From the IMG/VR virus record IMGVR_UViG_3300035725_000003, positions 1 to 54,529 of that record: DNA of 54,529 nt. One strand, 5' to 3'. The first letter of the stretch is position 1; each line of letters begins with the position of its first letter. The stretch is from a virus. Both the position numbers and the translations under genes were made by a program. This document shows, piece by piece, positions 14,076 to 21,711 of the stretch. The notes under the pieces are model-generated. The model was given only the letters and a program-made list of their open reading frames with translations. It did no database searches and was not told the origin of the DNA.

Positions 14076-14176
14076 CAACCCTCCAGTTCTACATCTTCGC
14101 CGGTCTGCTCAGCCTGATCGCAGGGGCAGGAGGTGCCGTGTTCATGGGCCTCGTTTTCGGAGGAATTGGAATATGA
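14072..14176 (+). CDS. 34-aa membrane protein
   Basis: A short frame starting MTTLQFYIFAGLLSLIAGA and ending GLVFGGIGI, nearly all hydrophobic and Gly-rich: one long or two short membrane segments. It is coupled on both sides by ATGA overlaps (14072-14075 and 14173-14176), which makes it hard to dismiss. Function unknown. Confidence 0.65.
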   Translation: MTTLQFYIFAGLLSLIAGAGGAVFMGLVFGGIGI

Positions 14177-14421
14177 CGATCATCGGCGGAAAGTCTCGCA
14201 AGGCAAAACTTCCATCACAGCCGCAAGTCGTCATCAAGCTTGCACACGGCCTCAATCAGTTTGCGCAGATCGGCATGGATGGCGAGCAGCGCACGACGCT
14301 TGCTTGGATTGGTGATCCGAATGCGGCCACCAAGTTCAACAGCAAATATGAAGCCAAGTCGCGGACTCGCGATATGGCGGACATTCCGGAAACGCGCGTG
14401 TTTCACACGTTGGAATCATAG
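14173..14421 (+). CDS. Hypothetical protein
   Basis: An 82-residue protein. A Lys-rich start (GGKSRKAKLP) is followed by the strand-rich VVIKLAHGLNQFAQIGMDGEQRT and a polar tail. Not recognised. Coupled to the membrane peptide upstream by ATGA. Confidence 0.65.
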   Translation: MTIIGGKSRKAKLPSQPQVVIKLAHGLNQFAQIGMDGEQRTTLAWIGDPNAATKFNSKYEAKSRTRDMADIPETRVFHTLES

Positions 14422-14428
14422 GTGAAGC

Positions 14429-14674
14429 ATGACCATCGGTAACTGCGATTGCTGCGATCGGTGCAACGTTCCGGGCTCCGTCGTCAACTGCCCCGGCGAA
14501 CCGTTCGCCTGCCACATCTGCCAGGGTGACGATCTCGATCCGTACGGAGAAATGGAGATGGACTGCGAGTGTGACGGCGAAGGCTGCGAAGCATGCAGCG
14601 GTAGCGGCACGGTCTGGATCGTGACGGAGCCTGTCACCCTCGCTGATATCGAGGAGAGCACCCATGCGCGATAA
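14429..14674 (+). CDS. Cys-rich zinc-binding protein
   Basis: An 81-residue acidic protein with eleven Cys. CDCCDRC near residue 6, CHICQGD near 29, and CECDGEGCEACSGSG near 46 resemble the CxxCxGxG zinc repeats of DnaJ-type domains. It probably binds zinc and acts in protein or nucleic-acid contacts. Its end overlaps the ATPase gene by 11 nt. Confidence 0.72.
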   Translation: MTIGNCDCCDRCNVPGSVVNCPGEPFACHICQGDDLDPYGEMEMDCECDGEGCEACSGSGTVWIVTEPVTLADIEESTHAR

Positions 14675-16019
14675 CACCGACCACAACCGCCTCGCCGCGC
14701 AGTTCGCCGAACGCCTCCGCGCCGATACCGCGTTCGTCGAGCAGCGCGTCGCCGAGATCGCCACTTTCGAAGCCCGCGCTCGTGGCACTGCTGCCAGCCC
14801 GCGCAAGCCGAAGCGTTCCATCCCTCGCGTCACCATTCCCGTTCCCCCGGCCACGGCCGCCGCACCGGTCGCAACACAGCAAGGAGCAATTGACATGTCT
14901 ATTTTCGAAACCGCCCGGCCGACCTCGGCCTATCTCAAGATGGGAATCATGGGCAAACAGGGCTCAGGCAAGTCCTACACGGCCGCCGAAGTCGCCATCG
15001 GCCTGATCAACCACCTCAAGGAGCTCGGCGTCGACTATGCCGAGAAGCCGGTTGCGTTCTTCGATACCGAGACCGGATCGGACTGGCTGATCCCGAAGTT
15101 CAATGCCGCCAGTATCCCGCTGGTGGTCGCCAAGAAGCGCTCGTTCGCCGATCTGTTGACCGCGATCCGATGGGCCGAGACCAACGCCTCGGCGCTGATC
15201 ATCGACTCAATCACGCATCCGTGGCGTGAGTTGATGGAAAGCTACCTGAAGACCAAGAAGCGCACGCGAATGGAGATCTCCGATTGGGGATATGTCAAAG
15301 GCCCCTACGGCTGGCAGCAGTTCTCCGACCTGTTCGTCAATTCCAAGCTGCACATCGTGATGTGCGGCCGCGCCGGGGACGATCTCGAATCCTACCGCGA
15401 CGAGGACGGCCGCCAGCAACTGGAGAAGGTCGGCGTCAAGATGAAGACCGAGGGCGAGACCGGGTTCGAGCCCTCGCTCCTGGTGCTGATGGAACGCGAG
15501 ATGAACACCTACACCAACAAGACAGCGCATCGCGCCTACGTGATGAAGGACCGCTCCAACCTGCTCGACAGCAAGGAATTCGACGATCCGGGCTTCAAAC
15601 ATTTCCTGCCGCACGTCAACTGCCTCAACCTCGGCGGTATGCATGTCGGTGTGCAGACCGGCGGCGACAGCCAGCATATCCTCAAGACCGAGAAGCGCGA
15701 CTGGGCCCCGGTGCAGCGCCGCATCGTGCTCCGCGAGATCGAGGACTTGTTGGTTCTGCATCATCCCTCGACCGGCGCCGAGGACAAGAAGAAGAAAATC
15801 CTGCTGGTCAAGGAATGCTTCCAGGCGAGCTGGACCGAGGTCGAGGAAGTCATGCCGCTCGAGGACCTGCGCGCCGGCTACGACCTCTTGCACCAGAAGC
15901 TGGAAGGCAAGGCCTCCAAGTACGGATCGGCCATCGCCAAGGACGCCGAGTCCCTCGATATCAACGATTCCTTGCCGGATTTCGAATCCTCGCCTGAGCC
16001 TTCGGCGGCGGCGGCTTAA
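14664..16019 (+). CDS. RecA-like P-loop ATPase (AAA_24/Sak4-like)
   Basis: A 451-residue protein. The Walker A GKQGSGKSYTA (about residues 97-107) and Walker B SALIIDS (about 174-180) mark a RecA-fold ATPase like phage Sak4 or AAA_24 proteins, which assist single-strand annealing or recombination. Residues 1-77 are a separate Ala/Pro-rich helical arm. Two starts are plausible: ATG 14664 with GAGGAGAG upstream, and in-frame ATG 14895 with AAGGAG 8 nt upstream, just before the domain. Both forms may be made. No matching annealase or exonuclease is adjacent. Confidence 0.82.
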   Translation: MRDNTDHNRLAAQFAERLRADTAFVEQRVAEIATFEARARGTAASPRKPKRSIPRVTIPVPPATAAAPVATQQGAIDMSIFETARPTSAYLKMGIMGKQGSGKSYTAAEVAIGLINHLKELGVDYAEKPVAFFDTETGSDWLIPKFNAASIPLVVAKKRSFADLLTAIRWAETNASALIIDSITHPWRELMESYLKTKKRTRMEISDWGYVKGPYGWQQFSDLFVNSKLHIVMCGRAGDDLESYRDEDGRQQLEKVGVKMKTEGETGFEPSLLVLMEREMNTYTNKTAHRAYVMKDRSNLLDSKEFDDPGFKHFLPHVNCLNLGGMHVGVQTGGDSQHILKTEKRDWAPVQRRIVLREIEDLLVLHHPSTGAEDKKKKILLVKECFQASWTEVEEVMPLEDLRAGYDLLHQKLEGKASKYGSAIAKDAESLDINDSLPDFESSPEPSAAAA

Positions 16020-16027
16020 GCGCGAGG

Positions 16028-16068
16028 CCCGGCGGGTCGCGAGTGTAGCGATCTCGCGGCCCGCCGGG
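16028..16068. other. Long hairpin after the ATPase gene
   Basis: A 16-bp stem (16028-16043 with 16053-16068; only one non-Watson-Crick pair) and a 9-nt loop, GC-rich, 8 nt after the ATPase stop. No T-tract follows, so it is more likely an RNA-processing, mRNA-stabilising or protein-binding element than an intrinsic terminator. Confidence 0.65.
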
Positions 16069-16094
16069 GACCACTTCATCAGGGAGCAACGAAC

Positions 16095-16310
16095 ATGGGA
16101 TTTTATCGCACCAGACCACGCCAAGCGCTCGACCGCGCCGCCATCCGCGCCGAAGTGATCCCGATCCTCGCCCAGGAACTGGCCTTTATCGAGCGCACCG
16201 CCGATCCGTTCCAGATCGAGAACGGTTGCGTCAACCCGGCCGGACATTTTCCGATCAGGAGCGGCGGCGCGATCGTATGCGCGCATTGTTCGAGGATTTT
16301 TTGGCAATGA
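16095..16310 (+). CDS. Small protein with C-terminal CxxC
   Basis: A 71-residue protein, basic at the start (GFYRTRPRQALDRAA), with helix EVIPILAQELAFIERTADP, then GGAIVCAHCSRIFW. A Cys also occurs near 45, so a zinc site is possible. AGGGAGC precedes the ATG. Function unknown. Confidence 0.68.
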   Translation: MGFYRTRPRQALDRAAIRAEVIPILAQELAFIERTADPFQIENGCVNPAGHFPIRSGGAIVCAHCSRIFWQ

Positions 16311-16510
16311 CCCGAAGACAGCGACACTTGCGCATCATCGAAAGCTTTGGCCGCGACCGCGAGCGGTATCACCTCGCCGAGATTCTGACCCGGCACGGGC
16401 TTTCGATCCTGACCGATGAAGGTGCTGAACTGCTTGCCCGGTCCATCGTGACAAGCCACAGGCGCCAGCAGCGCTACAACCGAGAGAACCGTGCCCGGAG
16501 GATTGGCTGA
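16307..16510 (+). CDS. Small basic helical protein
   Basis: A 67-residue protein, very rich in Arg and His (TRRQRHLR at the start; SHRRQQRYNRENRARR at the end), with helix AEILTRHGLSILTDEGAELLA between. ATG 16307 overlaps the upstream stop (ATGA). It likely binds nucleic acid. Confidence 0.68.
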   Translation: MTRRQRHLRIIESFGRDRERYHLAEILTRHGLSILTDEGAELLARSIVTSHRRQQRYNRENRARRIG

Positions 16511-16785
16511 TGTCTGATACTCAGAACGAGGATTTTACCATCAAACCCGTCAACATGGCGCAAAGCATGTCGATCGCGGCGATGATGGTGCACAGCCTTA
16601 TCGCATCTGCATTCATCAAACCGGACGATACCGAAGAGGAAAAGGTCACGGCAACTTACGTCAGCCTCGCCGTGTTTTTCCATGCCTTCTGCTGTTCCGC
16701 AAAACACAAGGACAAGATGATTGGAATATTGAAGATCATCATTGCAGAGCTCGAATTCAGAAGGAATGAGGAGTCGAAGTCATGA
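16510..16785 (+). CDS. Hypothetical helical protein
   Basis: A 91-residue protein with apolar helices (MSIAAMMVHSLIASAFI; VSLAVFFHAFCCSAKH) and a charged tail ELEFRRNEESKS. It may be membrane-associated. The start overlaps the upstream stop by one base (TGATG). Confidence 0.68.
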   Translation: MSDTQNEDFTIKPVNMAQSMSIAAMMVHSLIASAFIKPDDTEEEKVTATYVSLAVFFHAFCCSAKHKDKMIGILKIIIAELEFRRNEESKS

Positions 16786-17027
16786 CTGATTTCAAAACCC
16801 CCTTCCTGCTAGACGGCCCGCTGATGACCGCTCCCGAGCGCCGTATTCGCCTGATCAAGAGCATGGCGAACGAACTGGTCAAGCACGGCGCCGCAGGCGA
16901 CCGCGGCGATGCCATCCGTGTGCTGCAGGCGCTCAACTACGGGGTAGTGAATATTCACTGCCTGGTGGACGAGGCGCGGACGCTTGCCGTGCAGGAGATC
17001 GTGGCGAAGGAGATGAGCGCGTCATGA
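16782..17027 (+). CDS. Hypothetical helical protein
   Basis: An 81-residue protein with helices RRIRLIKSMANELVKHGAAG and AIRVLQALNYGVVNIHCLVDEA. It is linked by ATGA overlaps at both ends in a chain of four small genes. Not recognised. Confidence 0.68.
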   Translation: MTDFKTPFLLDGPLMTAPERRIRLIKSMANELVKHGAAGDRGDAIRVLQALNYGVVNIHCLVDEARTLAVQEIVAKEMSAS

Positions 17028-17275
17028 GCGTGACACCATGGACGCCGGAACGGCGCAGCGTGATCAAACGCAGGATCGACAAGGAAGCTATGCGGGCCGC
17101 CGCGAGGCTCAACGCAACCACGGTCCTGATTGTCGCGTTCTTCGAGGAAGGCGAATACCTGCACATGCAGGACGGTGGTACCGCGCCGATCGACTTTTCT
17201 CACGTCTACAAGACGCTGGCGTCGGCAACCGAAATTCTGAAGGAATCAAGCGGCGAGGACGTGGCGCTGTCATGA
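17024..17275 (+). CDS. Hypothetical protein
   Basis: An 83-residue protein with a basic N-terminal helix (TPERRSVIKRRIDKEAMRAA) and a beta-rich second half (TVLIVAFFEEGEYLHMQDGG). The pattern resembles small phage regulators, but I cannot place it. ATGA overlaps on both sides. Confidence 0.65.
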   Translation: MSVTPWTPERRSVIKRRIDKEAMRAAARLNATTVLIVAFFEEGEYLHMQDGGTAPIDFSHVYKTLASATEILKESSGEDVALS

Positions 17276-17715
17276 CCCTCCCCCGTCCGCAACGCATCAT
17301 CCCGCCCTCTGCCGTCGGCAGCCTGCTCAAACGCGCCGGCACACCGACCCGGTCGCGCATCTCGCCTGAAGAAAGGAACACAGACTATCTCGCCTTGGTC
17401 AGGCAGTGCCCTTGCGTGCGTTGTGGCATGGACCCGGCCGGAGTCGCCGCGCATTTGCGGCTGAACTCCGGCCTTCACAACAAGCGCCAGGCGATGGGCA
17501 GGAAGCCATCAGATGCATGGACAAGCCCGCTTTGCGCGGGCTGTCACACCAACGATCGCGACGCGCAGCACCGGATCGGCGAGGAAGAGTTTTGGCAACG
17601 GCTCGGTATCGATCCGTTTCTGTTCTGCCAGCGGCTTCATGCGCAGGCCGGCGACCTCGTTGCGATGCGGGCTGTGGTGTTTGTGGCGATTTCGGAGCGA
17701 AGCAAGACGATTTGA
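17272..17715 (+). CDS. HNH-type nuclease, DUF968/Ref-like
   Basis: A 147-residue protein. CPCVRCGMDPAGVAAHLRL (about residues 43-61), W-x4-LCAGCHTNDRD and QHRIGEEEFW form the Cys pairs and His residues of a zinc-supported HNH nuclease related to DUF968 or the RecA-dependent nuclease Ref. Such enzymes are linked to phage recombination or DNA processing. The His in AHLRL and CHTND are the likely catalytic/metal residues. ATG 17272 overlaps the upstream stop. Confidence 0.78.
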   Translation: MTLPRPQRIIPPSAVGSLLKRAGTPTRSRISPEERNTDYLALVRQCPCVRCGMDPAGVAAHLRLNSGLHNKRQAMGRKPSDAWTSPLCAGCHTNDRDAQHRIGEEEFWQRLGIDPFLFCQRLHAQAGDLVAMRAVVFVAISERSKTI

Positions 17716-17745
17716 AAAATCAAACCCTGAGAGGAAACAACTAAC

Positions 17746-18036
17746 ATGAGCGAACGCTTAGGCAAACTGGAATCCACCGACTATGACCTCTGGCTTAGCC
17801 AGTCCGAGAAGACCGCGATCGAGAAGGCCCGCAAATCCAGTGAGGCCTTTGCCGTGGCTCTCGCCCGTCAGGTCAAGCGCGGACGCGAGAATGCCGTGTA
17901 TGGGACTTTCGTCGACACCACCCCACCGATCGGCGTGCTCCGCATCCGCGGCACCGTTGCGCTCTCGGCTTGCGGCTCGCCGGCCGCGATGTGTGCGGAG
18001 AGCGGCTTTGCCGGCGGTGCGGCGGCGTTGAAGTAG
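17746..18036 (+). CDS. Hypothetical protein
   Basis: A 96-residue protein with N-terminal helices (YDLWLSQSEKTAIEKAR, EAFAVALARQVKRGRENAV) and a Gly/Ala/Cys-rich end (SACGSPAAMCAESGFAGGAA). Not recognised. GAGAGGAAAC precedes the ATG. Confidence 0.6.
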   Translation: MSERLGKLESTDYDLWLSQSEKTAIEKARKSSEAFAVALARQVKRGRENAVYGTFVDTTPPIGVLRIRGTVALSACGSPAAMCAESGFAGGAAALK

Positions 18037-18089
18037 GCGCTTCGCCCATAACCCTAAACCCATATCTCAAACCCGGAGGCTATGTTTCA

Positions 18090-18488
18090 ATGATCAAGCG
18101 AATCAAACCGAGGTCCACGAACAGCATCGACCAGCACATCGGATCCCGCATTCGCCAGCGGCGCAATGAACTCCACCTCTCCCAGGCGGAACTTGGCCAA
18201 TCCATGGGCATCAGCTTCCAGCAGGTCCAGAAGTACGAGAAAGGCACCAACCGCGTAGCCGGTTCGCGCATGGTGCAGATCGCGGCGCTGCTCAAGGCAG
18301 ATATCGATTTCTTCTACCCGGCGAAGGCGAACGGTCACCGCCCGGTCGTCTCCACGATGGACGGATTTCTGGCCTCCAGGGAAGGCCTCGTGATCGCGGA
18401 GGCGTTCGTTCGGATCAAGGATCCGCAGGTCAGGCATATCATTGCGTCGTCGATTGCGAGGCTTGCCGGGGTGTTGGACTGCGCTTGA
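18090..18488 (+). CDS. XRE regulator, PraR/PhrR-like
   Basis: A 132-residue protein. The HTH IGSRIRQRRNELHLSQAELG then MGISFQQVQKYEKGTNRV (about residues 18-55), continuing AALLKADIDFFYP, and the C-terminal EGLVIAEAFVRIKDPQVRHII match rhizobial stress/symbiosis regulators of the PraR/PhrR group. A phage copy may capture a host regulon or act as a second lysogeny regulator. GGAGG lies 10 nt before ATG 18090. The family is common in Hyphomicrobiales, which supports the host guess. Confidence 0.85.
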   Translation: MIKRIKPRSTNSIDQHIGSRIRQRRNELHLSQAELGQSMGISFQQVQKYEKGTNRVAGSRMVQIAALLKADIDFFYPAKANGHRPVVSTMDGFLASREGLVIAEAFVRIKDPQVRHIIASSIARLAGVLDCA

Positions 18489-18552
18489 CGCGCGTTGCGC
18501 GGATTGTCGACTCGCTACATGTTTTAATGCCCCGGCAGGGAAAGGTTGAGAC

Positions 18553-18756
18553 ATGACACCGAACGAAGAAGCCATCTTCTCCGAATGCGCCGAGATCGCG
18601 CTGTCGCATGTCGGGTGCGGGGAAGACCGGCTCCAGTCGGCAAAGACGGCATACAACGAAGCCTGCCGTGAGATCGCCGAGGCGATCATGATGCGAGCCT
18701 CGAACCGCAAGACAATGGACAAGATTGCGGATGCAGCAAAGGAAGAACCGAAATGA
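18553..18756 (+). CDS. Small hypothetical protein
   Basis: A 67-residue helical, Ala/Glu-rich protein with two Cys (SECAEIALSHVGCGEDR). Its stop overlaps the next start (ATGA at 18753-18756), and both proteins begin with MTP. Not recognised. Confidence 0.65.
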   Translation: MTPNEEAIFSECAEIALSHVGCGEDRLQSAKTAYNEACREIAEAIMMRASNRKTMDKIADAAKEEPK

Positions 18757-18938
18757 CGCCGGCAGGTGAAGCTTTTGTGGAGCGAATGAAGATCGTCGCC
18801 AAAATGGCCAACACTGGAACGCCGATCTTTGCGGCGATGGCTGCTGGCCTCGAAGATGAGGACTGGACGTTGGTATATGTGGCCGCCTGCAAGATGGCGC
18901 GCGACATCGAAAACCAGCATGCTTTATTGAAGCCTTAA
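18753..18938 (+). CDS. Small hypothetical protein
   Basis: A 61-residue helical protein (GEAFVERMKIVAKMANTG; WTLVYVAACKMARDIE). Its length and composition resemble the upstream gene. Not recognised. Confidence 0.65.
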   Translation: MTPAGEAFVERMKIVAKMANTGTPIFAAMAAGLEDEDWTLVYVAACKMARDIENQHALLKP

Positions 18939-18948
18939 GGAGAACAGC

Positions 18949-19107
18949 ATGAACTTTCCCCTCAACAGAACGACCGACGCGGCTGAGTTCGAGCGGTTCC
19001 GCCGCGAGGACCGGCGAGCCTATCTCGTCTCGGTTGCCGTCGTGATCGTGATCATGGCATGCGGGTTCGTCGTCAGCGTCTATGCCGCTACTCATTTCTT
19101 TAACTGA
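18949..19107 (+). CDS. 52-aa single-pass membrane protein
   Basis: A charged cytoplasmic head (EFERFRREDRRAYL) is followed by one transmembrane helix (SVAVVIVIMACGFVVSVYAA). AAGGAG lies 7 nt before the ATG. Function unknown; the charged-head, one-helix plan recurs among small phage inner-membrane proteins. Confidence 0.72.
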   Translation: MNFPLNRTTDAAEFERFRREDRRAYLVSVAVVIVIMACGFVVSVYAATHFFN

Positions 19108-19119
19108 CGATTTCAGCAA

Positions 19120-19878
19120 ATGACGAAGCCGCTCGCCATCGACCTTTTTTGCGGCCTCGGTGGCTGGACGGAAGGATTACTTGAAGAGGGTTACGACGTG
19201 ATCGGATTTGACATCAAGCGACATGTGTACGGCGAGCACCGCTATCCTGCGCAGCTCGTAGTGCAAGATGTGCGGACGCTGCACGGTTCGCAGTTTCGCA
19301 ACGCTGCCCTGATCGTCGGCTCAAGCCCATGCCAGGAGTTCAGTTACCGCGCCATGCCGTGGAAACGAGCAAAGGCCTTGGGACCTCCAGTGCTCGGCAT
19401 GGAATTGTTCAATGCACAATTCCGAATCCAGCGCGAGGCGTGCGAAGCAGCAGGTAGGCATATCCCGCTGATCGTCGAGAACGTGCGCGGTGCCCAGCCA
19501 TGGGTAGGGAGAGCTCGCTGGAACTTCGGTAGCTATTATCTTTGGGGTGATGTCCCTGCGCTGATGCCAATTACCCTGAAGGGTACGAAGAACCCAGGCT
19601 TCCGGTTCGATGGGAGTGGACGATCGTTTCAATCGGAAAGTGTCGATAGGCACATCAAAAACGGCGGGGGATCTTGGTTCAAGGTCGCTCACAATACCAC
19701 GAGTGGACATGGTCAGAACCCGGATGGTCGCAACTGGAAACGTGACCCAATGGCCTCTGCTGGATCTGGAAGCAAGAAGCGAGAGCAAGCTGCGGCAATG
19801 ATAGCAAAGATCCCGTTGCCATTGAGCCGGTACATCGCGGCGACGTTCCGGCCGGCCATCGCGGAGGCCGCCGAATGA
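19120..19878 (+). CDS. DNA cytosine-5 methyltransferase-like protein
   Basis: A 252-residue protein. Motif I is AIDLFCGLGGWTEGL (residues 6-20). The catalytic PCQ is in SSPCQEFSYRAMPW near residue 70, and the ENV motif is in LIVENVRGAQPW near 123. The family is normally 300-400 residues; this one has a short target-recognition region, as many phage C5 methyltransferases do. It would add 5-methylcytosine for protection against host restriction. No restriction enzyme is nearby. Confidence 0.85.
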   Translation: MTKPLAIDLFCGLGGWTEGLLEEGYDVIGFDIKRHVYGEHRYPAQLVVQDVRTLHGSQFRNAALIVGSSPCQEFSYRAMPWKRAKALGPPVLGMELFNAQFRIQREACEAAGRHIPLIVENVRGAQPWVGRARWNFGSYYLWGDVPALMPITLKGTKNPGFRFDGSGRSFQSESVDRHIKNGGGSWFKVAHNTTSGHGQNPDGRNWKRDPMASAGSGSKKREQAAAMIAKIPLPLSRYIAATFRPAIAEAAE

Positions 19879-19908
19879 TTGCTTTAACTTCTGCGAAGGG
19901 TAAGTCAG

Positions 19909-20088
19909 ATGAGCGATGAGATCATTGGCCGCGCCACGCGCATGGGTTGGAAACGCCGCAAGTCCGGCGACAAGTTCGAGGTCGTTATCGAACTCGACAA
20001 AGCCCCAGGATGGCCGATCAGCGTCGTCTGGGATGCCATGCCGATCACACTTTTATTAAAGACCGCACAGGGAAAGTCAGATGGCTAG
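19909..20088 (+). CDS. Small hypothetical protein
   Basis: A 59-residue protein: GRATRMGWKRRKSGDKFEVVI and a hydrophobic end with ITLLLK. Its stop overlaps the next ATG by 8 nt. Not recognised. Confidence 0.62.
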   Translation: MSDEIIGRATRMGWKRRKSGDKFEVVIELDKAPGWPISVVWDAMPITLLLKTAQGKSDG

Positions 20089-20302
20089 AACGAAGCAATA
20101 TGTTCGGTGGGCGATTGAAGGTGAGTGCGGGCTTTATGTCGGTCAATGCCTGACGAAGGCACAGGCTATCGCTGAGCATGTGGCCACTCGGGACAAGTCC
20201 TTGAGCGCCTTTGCGCCATTAGATATGGCCCAACGGGAGCGATGGCGAAAGTGCAAGGTACTTGGTGATCGTGCTGTGAAGATAAAGATCACGATTCTTT
20301 AG
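20081..20302 (+). CDS. Small hypothetical protein
   Basis: A 73-residue basic protein. A strand-rich start (QYVRWAIEGECGLYVGQC) leads to helix TKAQAIAEHVATRDKSL. The pattern suggests a compact two-layer fold. Not recognised. Confidence 0.62.
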   Translation: MARTKQYVRWAIEGECGLYVGQCLTKAQAIAEHVATRDKSLSAFAPLDMAQRERWRKCKVLGDRAVKIKITIL

Positions 20303-20323
20303 ACACCACTTAAGGAATATCGC

Positions 20324-20575
20324 ATGACCTTGGGAGAGCTGATAGCAGCGCGCCGCAAAGAGCGGAAATGGACTTTGCGCAAGTTGGAGGTTCTAAGCGG
20401 CATTTCTAATGCGCTGATTTCCCAAATAGAAACAGGTCACGTCAAAGACCCCGGATTCAGAACGGCAGTTAAACTTTGTGATGCATTGGGCATCATGGCC
20501 GATCGCGCTTTCGGCGCAGGTCGTGATCCGATCAATCCACGGGACATTCTGCGCGTTGGGAGTTCACGTAAATGA
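20324..20575 (+). CDS. XRE-type helix-turn-helix regulator
   Basis: An 83-residue protein that is nearly all HTH: LGELIAARRKERKWTLRKLE, then SGISNALISQIETGHV, then VKLCDALGIMADRAF. It is the third XRE-like regulator in the genome. It may control genes around int or adjust the rightward operon. ATGA overlap with the next gene. Confidence 0.82.
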   Translation: MTLGELIAARRKERKWTLRKLEVLSGISNALISQIETGHVKDPGFRTAVKLCDALGIMADRAFGAGRDPINPRDILRVGSSRK

Positions 20576-20766
20576 GCAATCGCCCCGATTGGGATAATCA
20601 GTTTGCCGAAACCGAGGATGAGCGGAATGAGCGTCTCAAGGCCAAGCGCTATGAGCGCGGGATGCAAATGCAGGGTTTGGCGGTAGCGCCCTATCCGTTC
20701 TGCCGTACGCCCGACAAGTGCGCCGGCAAGGGCTATTGCCCGAACGATCCTGCTTGCAACAACTGA
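20572..20766 (+). CDS. Small protein ending in a Cys-rich PYPFCRTP module
   Basis: A 64-residue protein with a charged helical first half and the C-terminal module PYPFCRTPDKCAGKGYCPN. Nearly the same module ends the protein at 25727-25969. The four Cys suggest a metal-binding tail used by two different proteins. Confidence 0.7.
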   Translation: MSNRPDWDNQFAETEDERNERLKAKRYERGMQMQGLAVAPYPFCRTPDKCAGKGYCPNDPACNN

Positions 20767-20791
20767 TTTTCGCTAACGAGTTGATAAAGCC

Positions 20792-20965
20792 ATGAGCTAC
20801 GACGATTGGAAGACACACAATCCTGACGACGACCGCTGTGAGTTCTGCGGTGCCGCGCCGTGGGAAAGTCGCGGCGGCTGGCAACCGTCAGCGTGCACCG
20901 GGGAGTGCAAGACCTCGTGGCGCGATCCTGACCACGAATACGAGAAGATGAGGGACGAGCGATGA
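20792..20965 (+). CDS. Small four-Cys protein
   Basis: A 57-residue protein. CEFCGAAPWES and CTGECKTSW give two Cys pairs 18 residues apart, a likely zinc site, followed by a charged tail. The start lies after the CTAAC..TTGATAAAG boundary motif. Function unknown. Confidence 0.68.
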   Translation: MSYDDWKTHNPDDDRCEFCGAAPWESRGGWQPSACTGECKTSWRDPDHEYEKMRDER

Positions 20966-21180
20966 AAGGATTCCCAATGCAGGACACCGGACCTGGAATG
21001 AACGAGCTATTCCACGATTTGCAGGCCGAACAGGCTCAGCTATCTGAGGCGCAGCGGAAGCTTGACGCCTCGGTAAGCCCCGCACAGGCTCGTATAGATG
21101 TCGACCGGGAACGCAAAGCCCTTGAGGACAGCGGTAAGAAGCACCCTCAACCTGACGGATTCATCAATGACTACGACTAA
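20962..21180 (+). CDS. Small coiled-coil-like protein
   Basis: A 72-residue protein. LFHDLQAEQAQLSEAQRKLD is a clear heptad-like helix, with a charged tail. ATG 20962 overlaps the upstream stop (ATGA). Function unknown. Confidence 0.65.
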   Translation: MKGFPMQDTGPGMNELFHDLQAEQAQLSEAQRKLDASVSPAQARIDVDRERKALEDSGKKHPQPDGFINDYD

Positions 21181-21409
21181 CCCGCGTCCATATCGCATCT
21201 ATCGCGCAAGCGTTGTCGGGATTTGCCTATACGACACACAGCCGACGCAAGACGCTGCGGAATCGTCTATGCGCACCGGCCAGGTGGAATATCCCGAGGC
21301 AGCATTCTCGATACAATCGGCCACCAAGGGCGGCCCCACCGAGGCCGATCCGCTTCGACCGTATTGCAAGCCGGATCAATCGTGCTGTGACTTCTGTTGC
21401 GGCAATTAG
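21167..21409 (+). CDS. Small protein with Cys-rich tail
   Basis: An 80-residue protein. The first 50 residues are strand-rich (PYRIYRASVVGICLYDTQP); the last ten contain five Cys (YCKPDQSCCDFCCGN), probably metal-binding. It overlaps the upstream gene by 14 nt. Confidence 0.62.
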   Translation: MTTTNPRPYRIYRASVVGICLYDTQPTQDAAESSMRTGQVEYPEAAFSIQSATKGGPTEADPLRPYCKPDQSCCDFCCGN

Positions 21410-21437
21410 TTTTAACCACTGGTTAAAGGAAGCAGAG

Positions 21438-21686
21438 ATGAGCAACGACAAGAAGCCGATCACCAAAGAGCGCCGCCTGCAGGCATTCGCGCTGTTCACG
21501 ATGGCGCGCATGACTTATGCCAAGGCCCACGAATTCGAGGCATCTCTCGGCGAACTGCTGGGATACCCCGAAGAGGATCTGAACTACCTCGGCTGCATCA
21601 GCGATGAGTTGCAGGACGGCGGCAACTTCGATCTTGGCATGAAGCGAGAAGGCTTCGTGGTCGTCGACAAGACCAAGCGCAAGTAA
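21438..21686 (+). CDS. Hypothetical protein
   Basis: An 82-residue mixed-charge protein: helix RRLQAFALFTMARMTYAKAHEFE, then LLGYPEEDLNYLGCISDEL. Preceded by the TAACCACTGGTTAAAGGA boundary element that supplies its ribosome-binding site. Not recognised. Confidence 0.68.
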   Translation: MSNDKKPITKERRLQAFALFTMARMTYAKAHEFEASLGELLGYPEEDLNYLGCISDELQDGGNFDLGMKREGFVVVDKTKRK

Positions 21687-21711
21687 CCTTGACCATCGGA
21701 TAGAGAAAATC

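Noticed and set aside
15207-16307. 366-codon minus-strand frame opposite the RecA-like ATPase
   Set aside because: Exact antisense of a gene with clear Walker motifs; composition is that of a reverse-frame shadow.
18087-19119. Long minus-strand frames over the PraR-like and neighbouring genes
   Set aside because: Antisense to recognisable plus-strand genes joined by ATGA overlaps; no recognisable domain.
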